Of a stretch of 64,000 nt of DNA, positions 1-8,651 are shown one piece after another. The DNA is taken from NCBI GenBank assembly GCA_963793465.1, contig CAWCAJ010000003.1, forward strand, positions 372,001-436,000, written 5' to 3'. Below the pieces are notes generated by a model. It saw only the letters and a program-made list of their open reading frames with translations, was not told the DNA's origin and made no database searches. This stretch comes from CAJQPP01 sp963793465 (lineage in GTDB: Bacteria > Planctomycetota > Planctomycetia > Pirellulales > Pirellulaceae). The first letter of the stretch is position 1. Every line of letters starts with the position of its first letter. The position numbers and the translations under genes were made by a program.

Positions 1-369
1 AGGGTCGGCTGCCGGTTCCTGGTACGTCAAATACAGGTAGCAGCTGTACAGCACGACGCCGCCCATCACCAGGCAACCAAAGATCAGAATCCAGCGAGCA
101 ATACGGAATCGGTATCGCGCCACGATCTGCGTCACGACGATCACGATCATCACCGAGAGGATCTTGTACCAGACCATCCCGGCGAATCCCCACCGATCGA
201 GATAATAATCAGCAATCCCGTTTGATTCCCGGAACCCGCCGTGGTTCAGTAAGAAAAACGTCACCACCAGGTCCAGAATATTCAGGGCCACAAACGCTCG
301 GGTCAATCGCTCCAACAACACGTCATGACGCCAGAACGAATCGGGCGAAGCATTCTCTTTTAAGGCCAT
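1..369 (-). CDS. DUF5658-like small membrane protein (3' end outside window)
   Basis: The reverse strand is open from an ATG at 369 to the window edge, giving 123 residues without a stop. I see three hydrophobic segments, near residues 25-42, 64-84 and 92-115. The first carries the pattern LNILDLVVTFFLLNHGG followed by RESNGIADY, which resembles the D..T....G..E.NP signature of DUF5658 membrane proteins. The function of that family is unknown. The gene points away from the transsulfuration genes, from which it is separated by about 425 bases. The family call is from memory of the motif; the membrane topology is the firmer part. Confidence 0.6.
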   Translation of the reverse strand, partial: MALKENASPDSFWRHDVLLERLTRAFVALNILDLVVTFFLLNHGGFRESNGIADYYLDRWGFAGMVWYKILSVMIVIVVTQIVARYRFRIARWILIFGCLVMGGVVLYSCYLYLTYQEPAADP

Positions 370-794
370 GAGCGGTGAAGGGCAGAGAGCATGGTAGTTT
401 GCCCGGCCCCACCGGGTTTTGCCAGGCGACCGGGAACTCGTTCAAGATAATGGGTTTCCGGGAACTGGGGAATGCGGACATGCGGATTCTTGGCACACCC
501 CGCATCACGGCTTGGTCAGCCCGTTGGTCGGGTGGATGGTGGGGCCGCGTCTGCTATCACGGGCACAAACCGCTTCAGTGCGGCCCGACCTGTCCGCCTG
601 ACCCGAAAAACTTAACGCCACTTTGATCCCGGTTAAGGCGAGATGTATGAAATCGAAGGGATTTGATGCCTGTCACGTCCGTGGTAAAAGTCGATACAAT
701 GTGGGTGTATTCTCGGTGTGGAACCGCTACGCCTGCTTTTTTTGGTCCGCACTGATCTAACGTAGCGCTCGACCCTTGTTACTTTGGATCCAAC
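370..794. other. Divergent intergenic region upstream of the transsulfuration genes
   Basis: This stretch lies between two divergent starts and must hold both promoters. Short open frames cross it, but none has a recognisable domain or ribosome site. A weak stem (CCCGG/CCGGG followed by TTTT) occurs near 400-418 on the plus strand with no gene upstream of it. I see no convincing riboswitch. Confidence 0.4.
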
Positions 795-2186
795 ATGAAA
801 TTCGATAATGTGCTGGAAGCGGTTGGCCGCACGCCTTTAATTCGCTTGAACCGCATCAACCAGGGACTGAAGCCCACCATCTATGCCAAGGTGGAATATT
901 TCAATCCAGGTGGCAGCGTCAAAGACCGGATCGCCATCAACATGATTGATGAAGCCGAAAAACGGGGCGACCTGAAGCCGGGCGGTACGATCATCGAGGG
1001 CACCAGCGGCAATACCGGTATGGGTCTGGCGTTGGTAGCGGCGGTACGCGGGTACAAGGTGATCTTCACAACCACCGACAAACAATCCAAGGAAAAGGTC
1101 GATCTTTTGAAATCCCTGGGTGCCGAGGTGATTGTCTGTCCCACGGCCGTAGAACCCGACGATCCTCGCTCGTATTACTCGATCGCCAAGAAATTGGCGG
1201 CGGAGATCCCGAACTCCTATTACCCCAACCAGTATGACAATCCCGACAACACCCAAACGCACTACATGTCGACGGGTCCGGAAATTTGGGAAGACACTGA
1301 GGGTAAGATCACTCACTTCGTGGCAGGCATGGGAACCGGGGGAACGCTGTCCGGGACCGGTCGCTATTTGAAAGAGCAGAACCCCGATGTGAAAGTGATT
1401 GGAGTGGATCCTGTGGGTTCGCTCTATCACGAGTTCTTCCATCAGGGCACCGTTGGAAAGGCCCAGACTTATGTGGTGGAAGGCATCGGCGAAGACATTT
1501 TTCCGTCCACCATGCATTTTGATGTCATGGATGACTGTTTACAGGTCACCGACCGCGATTGTTTTGTGGTGGCTCGGCGGCTGGCACGCCAGGAGGGTAT
1601 TTTTTCTGGCGGTTCCGCGGGGGCGGCGGTATGGGGAGGCCTGGAATATGCCAAGCGGCTTTCAGAAGATGACTTGATGGTGATTTTGATACCCGACACC
1701 GGTCGGCAGTATCTCAGCAAAGTATTCAACGATGAATGGATGCGTGACAATCAGTACCTGGGGCCGGCGATCAAGGTCAGCGCGGGCCAGTGCGTCCGCA
1801 CCAAGTCGCGTTTCAAAGAGTTGCATTTTTGCCGTCCCCAGGACAACGCGCACCAGGTCATGGCGCGGATGGAAGAGCTGGACATATCCCAGATGCCCGT
1901 TTTTGAAGATGACAAACCCATGGGATCCGTCACCGAGGACGACCTGGTGAATATGGTGTTGCAGGGTTACGACCTGAAAAATACGGAAGTTCGTGAAGTC
2001 ATGGGCTCCGCCTTCCCGATTGTGGAACCGGAAACCTCGATCGACCAGATCACGGGGATTTTGCGTGGTGACACTCCTGCCGTATTCGTGAGAATGCACC
2101 AGGGCCTGGAGATTATCACCAAGTATGATGTCGTGCATACGATTGCCGCGGCCACCGAATCGGGCGAGATGGCATCGGTCAACTGA
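795..2186 (+). CDS. cbs: Cystathionine beta-synthase with C-terminal CBS domain pair
   Basis: This 463-residue cytoplasmic PLP enzyme should condense serine and homocysteine to cystathionine, the first step of reverse transsulfuration. The fold type II core fills residues 1-320: the PLP lysine is K43 in GGSVKDR, the phosphate loop TSGNTG is at 71-76, and a second glycine loop GMGTGGTLSGTG is at 179-190. Residues about 335-455 form two CBS motifs, which bind adenosyl ligands in relatives. The N-terminal haem segment of animal CBS is absent. The downstream gamma-lyase follows after 94 bases, which supports CBS over plain cysteine synthase, since plain cysteine synthases lack the CBS pair. The ATG at 795 fits the family start, with only a weak GGA before it. 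Confidence 0.92.
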   Translation: MKFDNVLEAVGRTPLIRLNRINQGLKPTIYAKVEYFNPGGSVKDRIAINMIDEAEKRGDLKPGGTIIEGTSGNTGMGLALVAAVRGYKVIFTTTDKQSKEKVDLLKSLGAEVIVCPTAVEPDDPRSYYSIAKKLAAEIPNSYYPNQYDNPDNTQTHYMSTGPEIWEDTEGKITHFVAGMGTGGTLSGTGRYLKEQNPDVKVIGVDPVGSLYHEFFHQGTVGKAQTYVVEGIGEDIFPSTMHFDVMDDCLQVTDRDCFVVARRLARQEGIFSGGSAGAAVWGGLEYAKRLSEDDLMVILIPDTGRQYLSKVFNDEWMRDNQYLGPAIKVSAGQCVRTKSRFKELHFCRPQDNAHQVMARMEELDISQMPVFEDDKPMGSVTEDDLVNMVLQGYDLKNTEVREVMGSAFPIVEPETSIDQITGILRGDTPAVFVRMHQGLEIITKYDVVHTIAAATESGEMASVN

Positions 2187-2280
2187 TCCTGCATCATCCT
2201 TTTGCATGGCGGCCAGTCGTAGCGGCGCGAGCTCCGCAGACTCAGAACTCACTCACAACCATTACCGTACAGACCTGCAT

Positions 2281-3465
2281 ATGTCCAATCCCAAACTTAA
2301 CCTGGCCACCCGTGCAATCCATGCCGGGCAACGACCGGACCCCTCCACCGGTGCGATCATGACACCGGTCTACCTGACCTCCACCTATGTGCAATCGGCG
2401 CCCGCCGAGCATTTGGGGTACGAGTATTCCCGCAGCGGCAATCCGACACGCACGGCCCTGGAACAGAACCTGGCAGCCCTGGAAGATGGACAGTATGGGT
2501 TGTGTTTTGCCAGTGGCCTGGCGGCTGAGAATACCCTGTTGCACACCCTGTCGTCGGGAGATCACATCGTGACCGCCCGCGACGTTTACGGTGGCACCTT
2601 CCGTTTGTTTGACAAGGTCTGGAAACAACTGGGCGTCACGTTTACGGCCGTGAATGCATACAACCTGGACGAAATTGAACAGGCCATGCGTCCGCAAACC
2701 CGTCTGGTGTGGCTGGAATCCCCATCCAACCCGCTGCTCACCTGCACCGATATTGCCGGGGCCGTGGAGATCGCACATGCCGGTGGTGCTCTGGCGGTCG
2801 TGGATAACACCTTCGCCACGCCGATGTTGCAACAACCCCTTAACCTGGGTGCCGACATCGTATTGCACTCGGTGACAAAGTACCTCGGCGGACATTCGGA
2901 TGTGATTGGTGGAGCACTGATCACCAACGACGACGAGCTGCATGAACAACTTCGTTTCCTGCAGAACGCAGCGGGCGGCGTTCCCGGACCGATGGATTGT
3001 TTTCTGGTGCTGCGAGGCACCAAAACGCTGCCCGTCCGCATGCGACAACATTGTGAAAACGCCGCTCGCATTGCCCAGTACCTGACCGAGCACCCCGAGG
3101 TCGAACGTGTGTATTACCCGGGGCTACCGGATAACCCCTCGCATGCCGTGGCCCGGAAGCAGATGCGTGATTTTGGCGGCATGGTTTCCTTGGAACTGCA
3201 AGGGGACCTGGAACGAAACCGCCGTTTTGCCTCCCAAACCCGATTGTTTGCGTTGGCTGAGTCACTGGGCGGCGTGGAGTCCATGATCAACCACCCCGCC
3301 AGCATGACACACGCCTCGATCCCTCGTGAAGAACGCGAAAAAGGCGGATTGCGGGATACGCTCATGCGACTTTCGGTGGGCATCGAGGACGTGGAAGACC
3401 TGATCGCGGACCTCGACCAGGCCATCGCCGCCAGCCGCACCTCGACTTCCGTCTCCCTGGGATAA
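2281..3465 (+). CDS. Cystathionine gamma-lyase / gamma-synthase family PLP enzyme
   Basis: This 394-residue Cys/Met-metabolism PLP enzyme would cleave cystathionine to cysteine, 2-oxobutanoate and ammonia. The Schiff-base lysine is K200 in HSVTKYLGGHSD; YSRSGNPTR at 49-57 and DNTFATP at 175-181 are family hallmarks. The open frame extends upstream to 2125, but those 52 residues overlap the end of the beta-synthase and look non-coding, while the protein body begins at the ATG at 2281. Next to a CBS-domain beta-synthase, gamma-lyase is the likelier role; gamma-synthase (MetB) and related sulfhydrylases cannot be excluded by motif alone. Confidence 0.9.
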   Translation: MSNPKLNLATRAIHAGQRPDPSTGAIMTPVYLTSTYVQSAPAEHLGYEYSRSGNPTRTALEQNLAALEDGQYGLCFASGLAAENTLLHTLSSGDHIVTARDVYGGTFRLFDKVWKQLGVTFTAVNAYNLDEIEQAMRPQTRLVWLESPSNPLLTCTDIAGAVEIAHAGGALAVVDNTFATPMLQQPLNLGADIVLHSVTKYLGGHSDVIGGALITNDDELHEQLRFLQNAAGGVPGPMDCFLVLRGTKTLPVRMRQHCENAARIAQYLTEHPEVERVYYPGLPDNPSHAVARKQMRDFGGMVSLELQGDLERNRRFASQTRLFALAESLGGVESMINHPASMTHASIPREEREKGGLRDTLMRLSVGIEDVEDLIADLDQAIAASRTSTSVSLG

Positions 3466-3478
3466 CGACCTTCAAGCA

Positions 3479-3952
3479 ATGACCAAAAGTGCCTTCCTTC
3501 GCATCCTGGTGGCCTTGCTGATCGTGGTCGTGGTCGTCCGTGTTATGACGTTTTTTTCAGGCCCGCCTGAGAACCTGGGTGCCCGGAACGGGCGTCTGGC
3601 CGAATTGCCAGAATCTCCCAATGCCGTTTCCTCCCAAACCACCCCGGGCAGTTTCCTGCACGTACCACCTCTGCCCGTGCCCCCGGCAGTGGATCAAACC
3701 GAGATCATGCAACGGCTGGTCGAGACGATTCAGGGTATGCCGGGAAGTCGCCTGATTACCAGGGCCGACGACTACCTGCACGTGGAATTCCGCAGTCGGG
3801 TTTTTGGCTTCGTGGATGACGTGGAGTTCCTGCTGGACGCTCCGCCAGGCGAGATCCAGGTTCGCTCCGCTTCGCGTCTGGGGTATTTCGATCTGGGAGC
3901 CAACAAAAAACGCGTGGCCCGAATTCGGGAATTGTGGGCCGCGGCCTGGTAG
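3479..3952 (+). CDS. DUF1499 family protein with N-terminal membrane anchor
   Basis: This 157-residue protein has a hydrophobic N-terminal helix (residues about 8-27) and then a DUF1499 domain. Recognisable elements are PNAVSSQ in the middle, YLHVEFRSRVFGFVDDVEF and the terminal VRSASRLGYFDLGANKKR. The family's function is unknown. It starts 13 bases after the gamma-lyase stop, so it is probably the third gene of the same transcript. It converges with the M42 peptidase; I found no terminator in the short gap. Confidence 0.82.
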   Translation: MTKSAFLRILVALLIVVVVVRVMTFFSGPPENLGARNGRLAELPESPNAVSSQTTPGSFLHVPPLPVPPAVDQTEIMQRLVETIQGMPGSRLITRADDYLHVEFRSRVFGFVDDVEFLLDAPPGEIQVRSASRLGYFDLGANKKRVARIRELWAAAW

Positions 3953-4036
3953 GCCCGACCGGATTTCCTCCAGCGGCGGCAGCTTTCAGTGAGCAGCTCG
4001 CATTACCAGGCAACCACGCTTGACCCCCGGCACCCG

Positions 4037-5308
4037 CTACCCGTCCGTGCGACTCGCACTGGCTTCCGGTGGGGCCGGGCGATGAGTCAAATGGGTGGAT
4101 TGATCCAGCCGCGGGTGCGCATCCCGCAGATCTTCCACTGTGATTCCTCGACCATCGTTCATACCGTCCATGTAACGCAGAGTCTCGAAAACCGCGTGGA
4201 TCGCCGCGTCCACGTCACCCGTATGCCCTGCTTCGGATATGGTATGCATATTGCGAATCGGAAATCCGATCGACGTCGCCGCCGAATCGATGCAGGAAAA
4301 GAACGCGGCCATCGCGTCGGTCCCCGTGTCCCGACCGGCCAATTCATGTTGCACGGGAATACCCTTTTCCAAAGAAACGCGAGTGATCAGGGAATTCAAC
4401 GTGGCGCTGGTGATGGCCCCGTGAGTCAAGGTGTAACCCTTACCCATCTCCACGGGTTCATAGCGTCGCTCGCTGATTCCCGGGGCAGCCACAAAGTCGT
4501 GGGCCACATCCACAGCAACCGTGACATCGGGTGCAAAGGCATCGACCAGTACGCGACTGCCAAACCGACCGATCTCCTCGTGCGTGGCGATGGCCCCCAG
4601 GTACCGAACGTGTTTCAATCCGCCGGACTCCGCGATCAACCGGCCGATCTCTCCGGTTACGAAACAGCCCAACCCGTTATCCAGATAGGCTCCCGAAAAC
4701 GTGTGCGGTGAAAAACCCGGCTCGATTTCCCGATCGTAGATCAGCGGGTCGCCGGGGCGGATTCCCAGGGCCTCCACCTGCTGCTTTTTGTTCTCTCCGT
4801 GAATGTGCAATTCCACGTAAATCATCTCGGTCTTGATGCCTCGGTCGCCGCTACGCAGTTTGGGGTCGGCAAAATGAATCGCCCCCACGGCCTCGATGGT
4901 GCCCCCCTGAATCACTCGCCATTGCCCCGGCTGGTCGGGATCCTCGGAAAACAGCTTCACTTTGTGACCGATCAACACCGTGGGCAGCATGGAATCGGTA
5001 TTCACCCAAATCTTGCCGTCGTCTCCGATACTGCGGACCTGCATGCGGATTTTGTCCGCATGCCCGATCACCATCACCGAAAACGCATCCGGGCGGTCCG
5101 GCGCCGTATCCAATACAATCCCGGCGTTCCCTTTGTAGGAGTGGATTTTCCAGCCGTCGGGCATGAAAGAACGCATCCAGGGTTCCAGGACGCCACGCGT
5201 CATGGCAGCCTCCAGACCAATCGGGCTGGGTGCCGCCAAAATGCGACGCATCAAGTCAAAACGATCAGCGGACATGGGCTGCGCCCAGGGAAGGTTGTTC
5301 TCGGTCAC
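4037..5308 (-). CDS. M42 family metallo-aminopeptidase
   Basis: This cytoplasmic dizinc aminopeptidase of about 423 residues belongs to the glutamyl aminopeptidase/endoglucanase-M clan. Counting from the chosen GTG, the expected metal and catalytic residues are present: H83 (VIGHAD), D210 (YLDNGLG), E244-E245 (THEEIG), D267 (VAVDVAHD) and H362 (EAGHTGD). The open frame runs up to 5368. I prefer the GTG at 5308 because AGGA stands eight bases before it; an internal ATG at 5275 (MSADRF) is the other candidate. The protein is longer than many M42 enzymes, with a Pro/Ala-rich tail. Confidence 0.87.
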   Translation of the reverse strand: MTENNLPWAQPMSADRFDLMRRILAAPSPIGLEAAMTRGVLEPWMRSFMPDGWKIHSYKGNAGIVLDTAPDRPDAFSVMVIGHADKIRMQVRSIGDDGKIWVNTDSMLPTVLIGHKVKLFSEDPDQPGQWRVIQGGTIEAVGAIHFADPKLRSGDRGIKTEMIYVELHIHGENKKQQVEALGIRPGDPLIYDREIEPGFSPHTFSGAYLDNGLGCFVTGEIGRLIAESGGLKHVRYLGAIATHEEIGRFGSRVLVDAFAPDVTVAVDVAHDFVAAPGISERRYEPVEMGKGYTLTHGAITSATLNSLITRVSLEKGIPVQHELAGRDTGTDAMAAFFSCIDSAATSIGFPIRNMHTISEAGHTGDVDAAIHAVFETLRYMDGMNDGRGITVEDLRDAHPRLDQSTHLTHRPAPPEASASRTDG

Positions 5309-5590
5309 GGGTTGAATCCTGGTAGGTGAATTTGCCTGATCCTTATCGGGGCCCCTCCCCGCCGCCAAGCGGGATGGCCAAAATCGGCAGCTGTTTTCAG
5401 GCTATTGTGAGAAATCCGCCAGTTTTGGGAAGCGACGGCCCTGCAATCCCCACCGAATTCCACGTTTTTGTGTCCTCAGGGGCTATTTCTCGCGTGATAC
5501 TGGCTGGCGGCGTGACTGCGTGTCGGCCAGCTATCCACTGAACCCTATTTGTTCATATTCCCGATGCTTTCCCAATCGAAGGGCGTCCCC

Positions 5591-6352
5591 ATGAAAATCA
5601 AGCTTGTGTTGTCTGTGTTGGCAGTGATGTTGTTTTGCTTTCAATCTTTGGCCGAAGCCCAAGGGCCGCGGGGTGGCCAGCGGGGCGTTTCCCGGACCGT
5701 GCTGGCTCAAGTCGATGCCGTCCAGTCGGAACTGGAATTGACCGACGAACAGAAAAAGGAACTCTCCGAAATGCGTGGTGCCGGTCGAGGAGCCGGGGGT
5801 GCGCGTGGTCAACGGGGTCAACGCGGAGAAGGCCGTGGACAAGGTGAACAAGGCGAAACTCAGGAAGGTCGTGGCCAGCGGGGTCAACGCGGACAAGGCC
5901 GTGGTCAAGGTGGACAAGGCGGCGGTCGCGGCGCCGGCGGTGCCGATCGCGTCAAGCAGGAAATCGAGCAACTCTCCGAGATCCTGTTACCTCACCAGAT
6001 GACTCGCCTCACCGAAATCTACGTGCAGGTGGCCGGTCAACAGGCCATCCAGGATCCCGTCATTGCAGAAACCCTGGAGATCAACGACGACCAGAACGCC
6101 GAAATGCAGGACATCCGCGATGAAATGCGTGAGCAGATGATGGAGCTGCGGAATTCGGAGTCGGAAGATCGCACGGCAATGCGTGAGAAAATGACCGAAA
6201 TGAATGAGCAGGTCAACCAGAAGATGATGGCCGTGCTTTCCGATGACCAACGGAAGAAGCTGGATGAGATGAAGGGTGAAAAATTTGATCTCCCCGCAGA
6301 CGCCTTACCGCAACCCGGTCGCCGTGGCGGTCGCGATCGCAGCGACTTTTAG
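5591..6352 (+). CDS. Secreted Arg/Gly/Gln-rich protein with LTXXQ-like helices
   Basis: The 253-residue product starts at the ATG at 5591, which opens a clear signal peptide (residues 1-24, cleaved after AEAQ). Residues 45-60 (ELELTDEQKKEL) and 160-230 are charged helices resembling Spy/CpxP-type LTXXQ proteins common in planctomycetes. Between them, residues 62-118 are a low-complexity run of RGQ, GQG and RGAGG units that appear to have grown by duplication of 9-15 base units. A longer frame from 5549 lacks a signal peptide at its start. A terminator follows at 6521. No function is known; the similarity to Spy is by helix pattern only. Confidence 0.75.
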   Translation: MKIKLVLSVLAVMLFCFQSLAEAQGPRGGQRGVSRTVLAQVDAVQSELELTDEQKKELSEMRGAGRGAGGARGQRGQRGEGRGQGEQGETQEGRGQRGQRGQGRGQGGQGGGRGAGGADRVKQEIEQLSEILLPHQMTRLTEIYVQVAGQQAIQDPVIAETLEINDDQNAEMQDIRDEMREQMMELRNSESEDRTAMREKMTEMNEQVNQKMMAVLSDDQRKKLDEMKGEKFDLPADALPQPGRRGGRDRSDF

Positions 6353-6404
6353 TATGCCCGTAAACCAAACCCAATCACGCGACACCTGAACCGATTGGCC
6401 TGTC

Positions 6405-6488
6405 AGATCTGAATTGAAGGCGCTTGCTGGATTCGCATCGCCACTGCTGGGCAAGCCAGCAGTGACGCCCGGCAGATCAGCCTTGCCA
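6405..6488 (+). repeat. Dispersed palindromic repeat, family C, copy 1
   Basis: About 80 bases here match 54873-54960: both have a GATCTGAATT-like start, GGATTCGC, the core CACTGCTGGGCAAGCCAGC, and GATC.GCCTTG at the end. The core forms a perfect 9-base stem (6442-6450 with 6456-6464, loop GCAAG). Both copies lie downstream of plus-strand genes in the same orientation, as expected of a REP-like 3' element. Confidence 0.75.
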
Positions 6489-6520
6489 GACCACTAACTC
6501 GGTTTCGCGCACGGTCACGA

Positions 6521-6547
6521 AGGGGATGCCTGGCATCCCCTTTTTTT
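6521..6547 (+). terminator. Rho-independent terminator
   Basis: GGGGATGCC T GGCATCCCC is followed directly by seven T residues (6541-6547). It lies about 170 bases after the secreted RGQ protein, on the same strand, and should end that transcript. Confidence 0.85.
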
Positions 6548-6611
6548 GTTTGGCAACCCAGGTCGGCACCGGCTGTAGAGTGCCCAACCAACTCATCGAC
6601 CGGTCCGTCCA

Positions 6612-6668
6612 TAACGCAGAAAACGGGATGTAACGCAAAAAACGGGATGTAACGCAAAAAACGGGATG
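6612..6668 (-). repeat. Three 19-base tandem repeats feeding a terminator
   Basis: The unit TAACGCAAAAAACGGGATG occurs at 6612-6630, 6631-6649 and 6650-6668; the first has one change. Read on the minus strand each unit gives CATCCCGTTTTTTGCG, the 3' arm and U-tract of the neighbouring terminator. Confidence 0.85.
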
Positions 6669-6688
6669 TCACACCCGTGACATCCCGC
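6656..6688 (-). terminator. Rho-independent terminator of the DUF1559 gene
   Basis: An 11-base perfect stem (6662-6672 with 6677-6687, loop 6673-6676) is followed on the minus strand by six T residues (6661-6656). It sits 50 bases beyond the DUF1559 stop codon. Confidence 0.88.
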
Positions 6689-6735
6689 TTCCCTAACATT
6701 CTTCGATTGCTCGAAGATCAAATCACAAATTAGGT

Positions 6736-7905
6736 TTACTCGAACAGTTTTTCGCGGAAGGTCTGTTCAGACAAGAATGTCCCTGTGAACATTTCCCAAG
6801 GATTGATTTCGACGCGACCATCCACATAGCCGGTGTCAACCGGATCGCTACCCACGGGAACGGGGAAACCCGGGTTTAGGTAACCATCTTTGTTGGCATC
6901 CCGCAGGGGACGCACGCTGCCGTCGGCAAACAGGATGTTGGCTACGTTGCCGGCGTGAAAGGCATACCAGTCACGGGTGTCCTGCAAAACGAGGGGGCGT
7001 GACGGATCACCCGACCAGGTGGCGAAGTTGGTGCTGTCAACCACGTCGCCGATCGCGGGCAGATCGACGGGCAACAACCACTCGCGGGGAGTACCGGTGG
7101 GAACGATTGCTACCTTGCCGGAAGTCGTGTCATACAAGGCCGGTCCATCGTTGAATGCTTCGGCCAATGGAATACCGCGAGTGAACTCGCCGTTGATGCC
7201 CGGCCAATCCACTGGGGATCCTTGACCCAGGAAAGCCTCGTCGGTGTCCCCTTTGTCGCCATCACCTAACAGGGGAATTGCGGAACTGGCCACGACTGCA
7301 TTTTCGACCTGACGTTGGGCCAACGGGCCACCCGTATTCAAGAAATCCTTCATTCCACCCACGGTCACACCATTGTTGATACCGGGTGCGGAACGCACAA
7401 AGTGCCAGCTGGCTGCGTAATTGGTGTTGTGACCCGTCTGCAGCAATTGTTGATTCACGATGTTCACACGCTCGTCGCTGTAGGGCTCCAAAGCGTCCAG
7501 AATCGCGGCCAATCCAACACCGAAACGATCGGGTGGGGTCTTGGAAGCATCCGACGTGTTTCCGCCCAGCAAGTCGTTCAGCTTTTCGTTGGAAATACAC
7601 TCGTTACTCGGGCATAACAACTGACCAGGGTACGTATCCTGGGAAATGCAATCGGCCACCCATGAGAAGATCTCGGGCGAGCCGTCACGTCGGGCGTCAA
7701 AGGCGCCGCTGCACATTTTGTTGCCAACCGAAATGTTGGAATGCGAGAGAATGGCCAAGCCAATCTGACGCAAGTTGTTTTTGCAAACGGTGGCACGAGC
7801 CTGAGCTCGCACAGCGTTGACTGCCGGAAGCAAAATGGCAACCAAGATGCCAATGATGGCAATCACCACCAGCAACTCGATCAAGGTAAAACCTTTCCTT
7901 TTCAT
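6736..7905 (-). CDS. DUF1559 prepilin-like protein
   Basis: This 389-residue type IV pilin-like protein is of the expanded planctomycete DUF1559 family. It begins MKRKGFTLIELLVVIAIIG, a class III signal cleaved by a prepilin peptidase between G5 and F6, followed by one hydrophobic helix and the family stretch CKNNLRQIGLA. Near the C-terminus it has FHAGNVANILFADGSVRPL, the family's H-x9-DG motif, here with ten residues between His and Asp. I chose the ATG at 7905 because the longer frame from 7938 puts 11 residues before the leader. It is probably exported to a pseudopilus or the cell surface; the individual role of these paralogues is unknown. A strong terminator follows. Confidence 0.93.
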   Translation of the reverse strand: MKRKGFTLIELLVVIAIIGILVAILLPAVNAVRAQARATVCKNNLRQIGLAILSHSNISVGNKMCSGAFDARRDGSPEIFSWVADCISQDTYPGQLLCPSNECISNEKLNDLLGGNTSDASKTPPDRFGVGLAAILDALEPYSDERVNIVNQQLLQTGHNTNYAASWHFVRSAPGINNGVTVGGMKDFLNTGGPLAQRQVENAVVASSAIPLLGDGDKGDTDEAFLGQGSPVDWPGINGEFTRGIPLAEAFNDGPALYDTTSGKVAIVPTGTPREWLLPVDLPAIGDVVDSTNFATWSGDPSRPLVLQDTRDWYAFHAGNVANILFADGSVRPLRDANKDGYLNPGFPVPVGSDPVDTGYVDGRVEINPWEMFTGTFLSEQTFREKLFE

Positions 7906-8651
7906 ACGAGAACTTCCCTTCAGAAAACAAGAAAACAAGAATTAGTTCGTGGGTCAAAGCAGAACCATGCTGCCGCTCATGGGTGTTGGCGATGAATCTA
8001 GTTCACGATTGTGAACATTGATCGACGGGAAAAGTGAAGGTGCGATGAATTAATGAAGACCGTTTGTTCATCAACTGCTCACGCCAGATTCACACAACGC
8101 ACTCCGTTTCTTCACATGGGGCGCAGCGGGGCAATCGCAATCCTTATCTCCACAGTGCGTGTCGGAGTGCACCGTTTGCAGATGCTCAGGAACCGGCAAC
8201 CCGTATCAGTGTTCGCGATCCGTTCCGCGGACCGCCTGGAGTCAAAAAATTTTCCGGCCGGCATTGCGATCATCAACCGATGCTCCCTGAGTTCCCGGAG
8301 TTAGTAGACCGTGAACCTGCTTGCGACGCTCAAGATGGTGTTTGGGAACCAGCGTGGGTGCCACCCTCAGACGTCGCCTCCCGTTAGTTGGAGAGGAACC
8401 CCTGAATCGCCTTCGTATCCAATCGATTGGGGGATCCATCCGGTCCACGGTGATTTCAGATTGCCGCGGTAAACCGTGGCGTTGCAAATCAGCCGGATTT
8501 TTTGGGGAAAACGGCCGCGGAACCGCGGCTTCGACAGACCACCTTTGTGTCTGTTTCGAATTTGGATCAAGATAGAACCTGTCGCCGGAACGTGGCCAGG
8601 TCGGAATCGCCGGCTTCGGCCAAGTTCCCTTCAGCCCCATACGCCTGAGTC
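7906..8651. other. Long intergenic region, no supported gene
   Basis: This 746-base stretch lies between divergent genes. Several short frames cross it on both strands, but their translations are Arg/Pro-rich, mutually overlapping and lack domains or ribosome sites. The left end must carry the DUF1559 promoter and the right end the cytochrome promoter. A pair of palindromes at 8451-8529 is described separately. Confidence 0.5.
8451..8529. repeat. Pair of GCCGCGG-type palindromes, one within a longer inverted repeat
   Basis: The first palindrome GCCGCGGT-AA-ACCGTGGC sits inside an imperfect inverted repeat with arms 8451-8470 and 8473-8491 (TGATTT at the outer end). The second, GCCGCGG-AA-CCGCGGC, is at 8514-8529. 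They share a core, which suggests a REP-like element rather than chance. Confidence 0.6.

Noticed and set aside
375..626. Plus-strand frame of 83 codons before the beta-synthase
   Set aside because: It has no domain, signal or ribosome site, and overlaps other frames with equally poor composition.
8242..8640. Minus-strand frame of 132 codons
   Set aside because: It is Arg/Pro-rich and spans the palindromes at 8451-8529; a shadow of a repeat rather than a protein.
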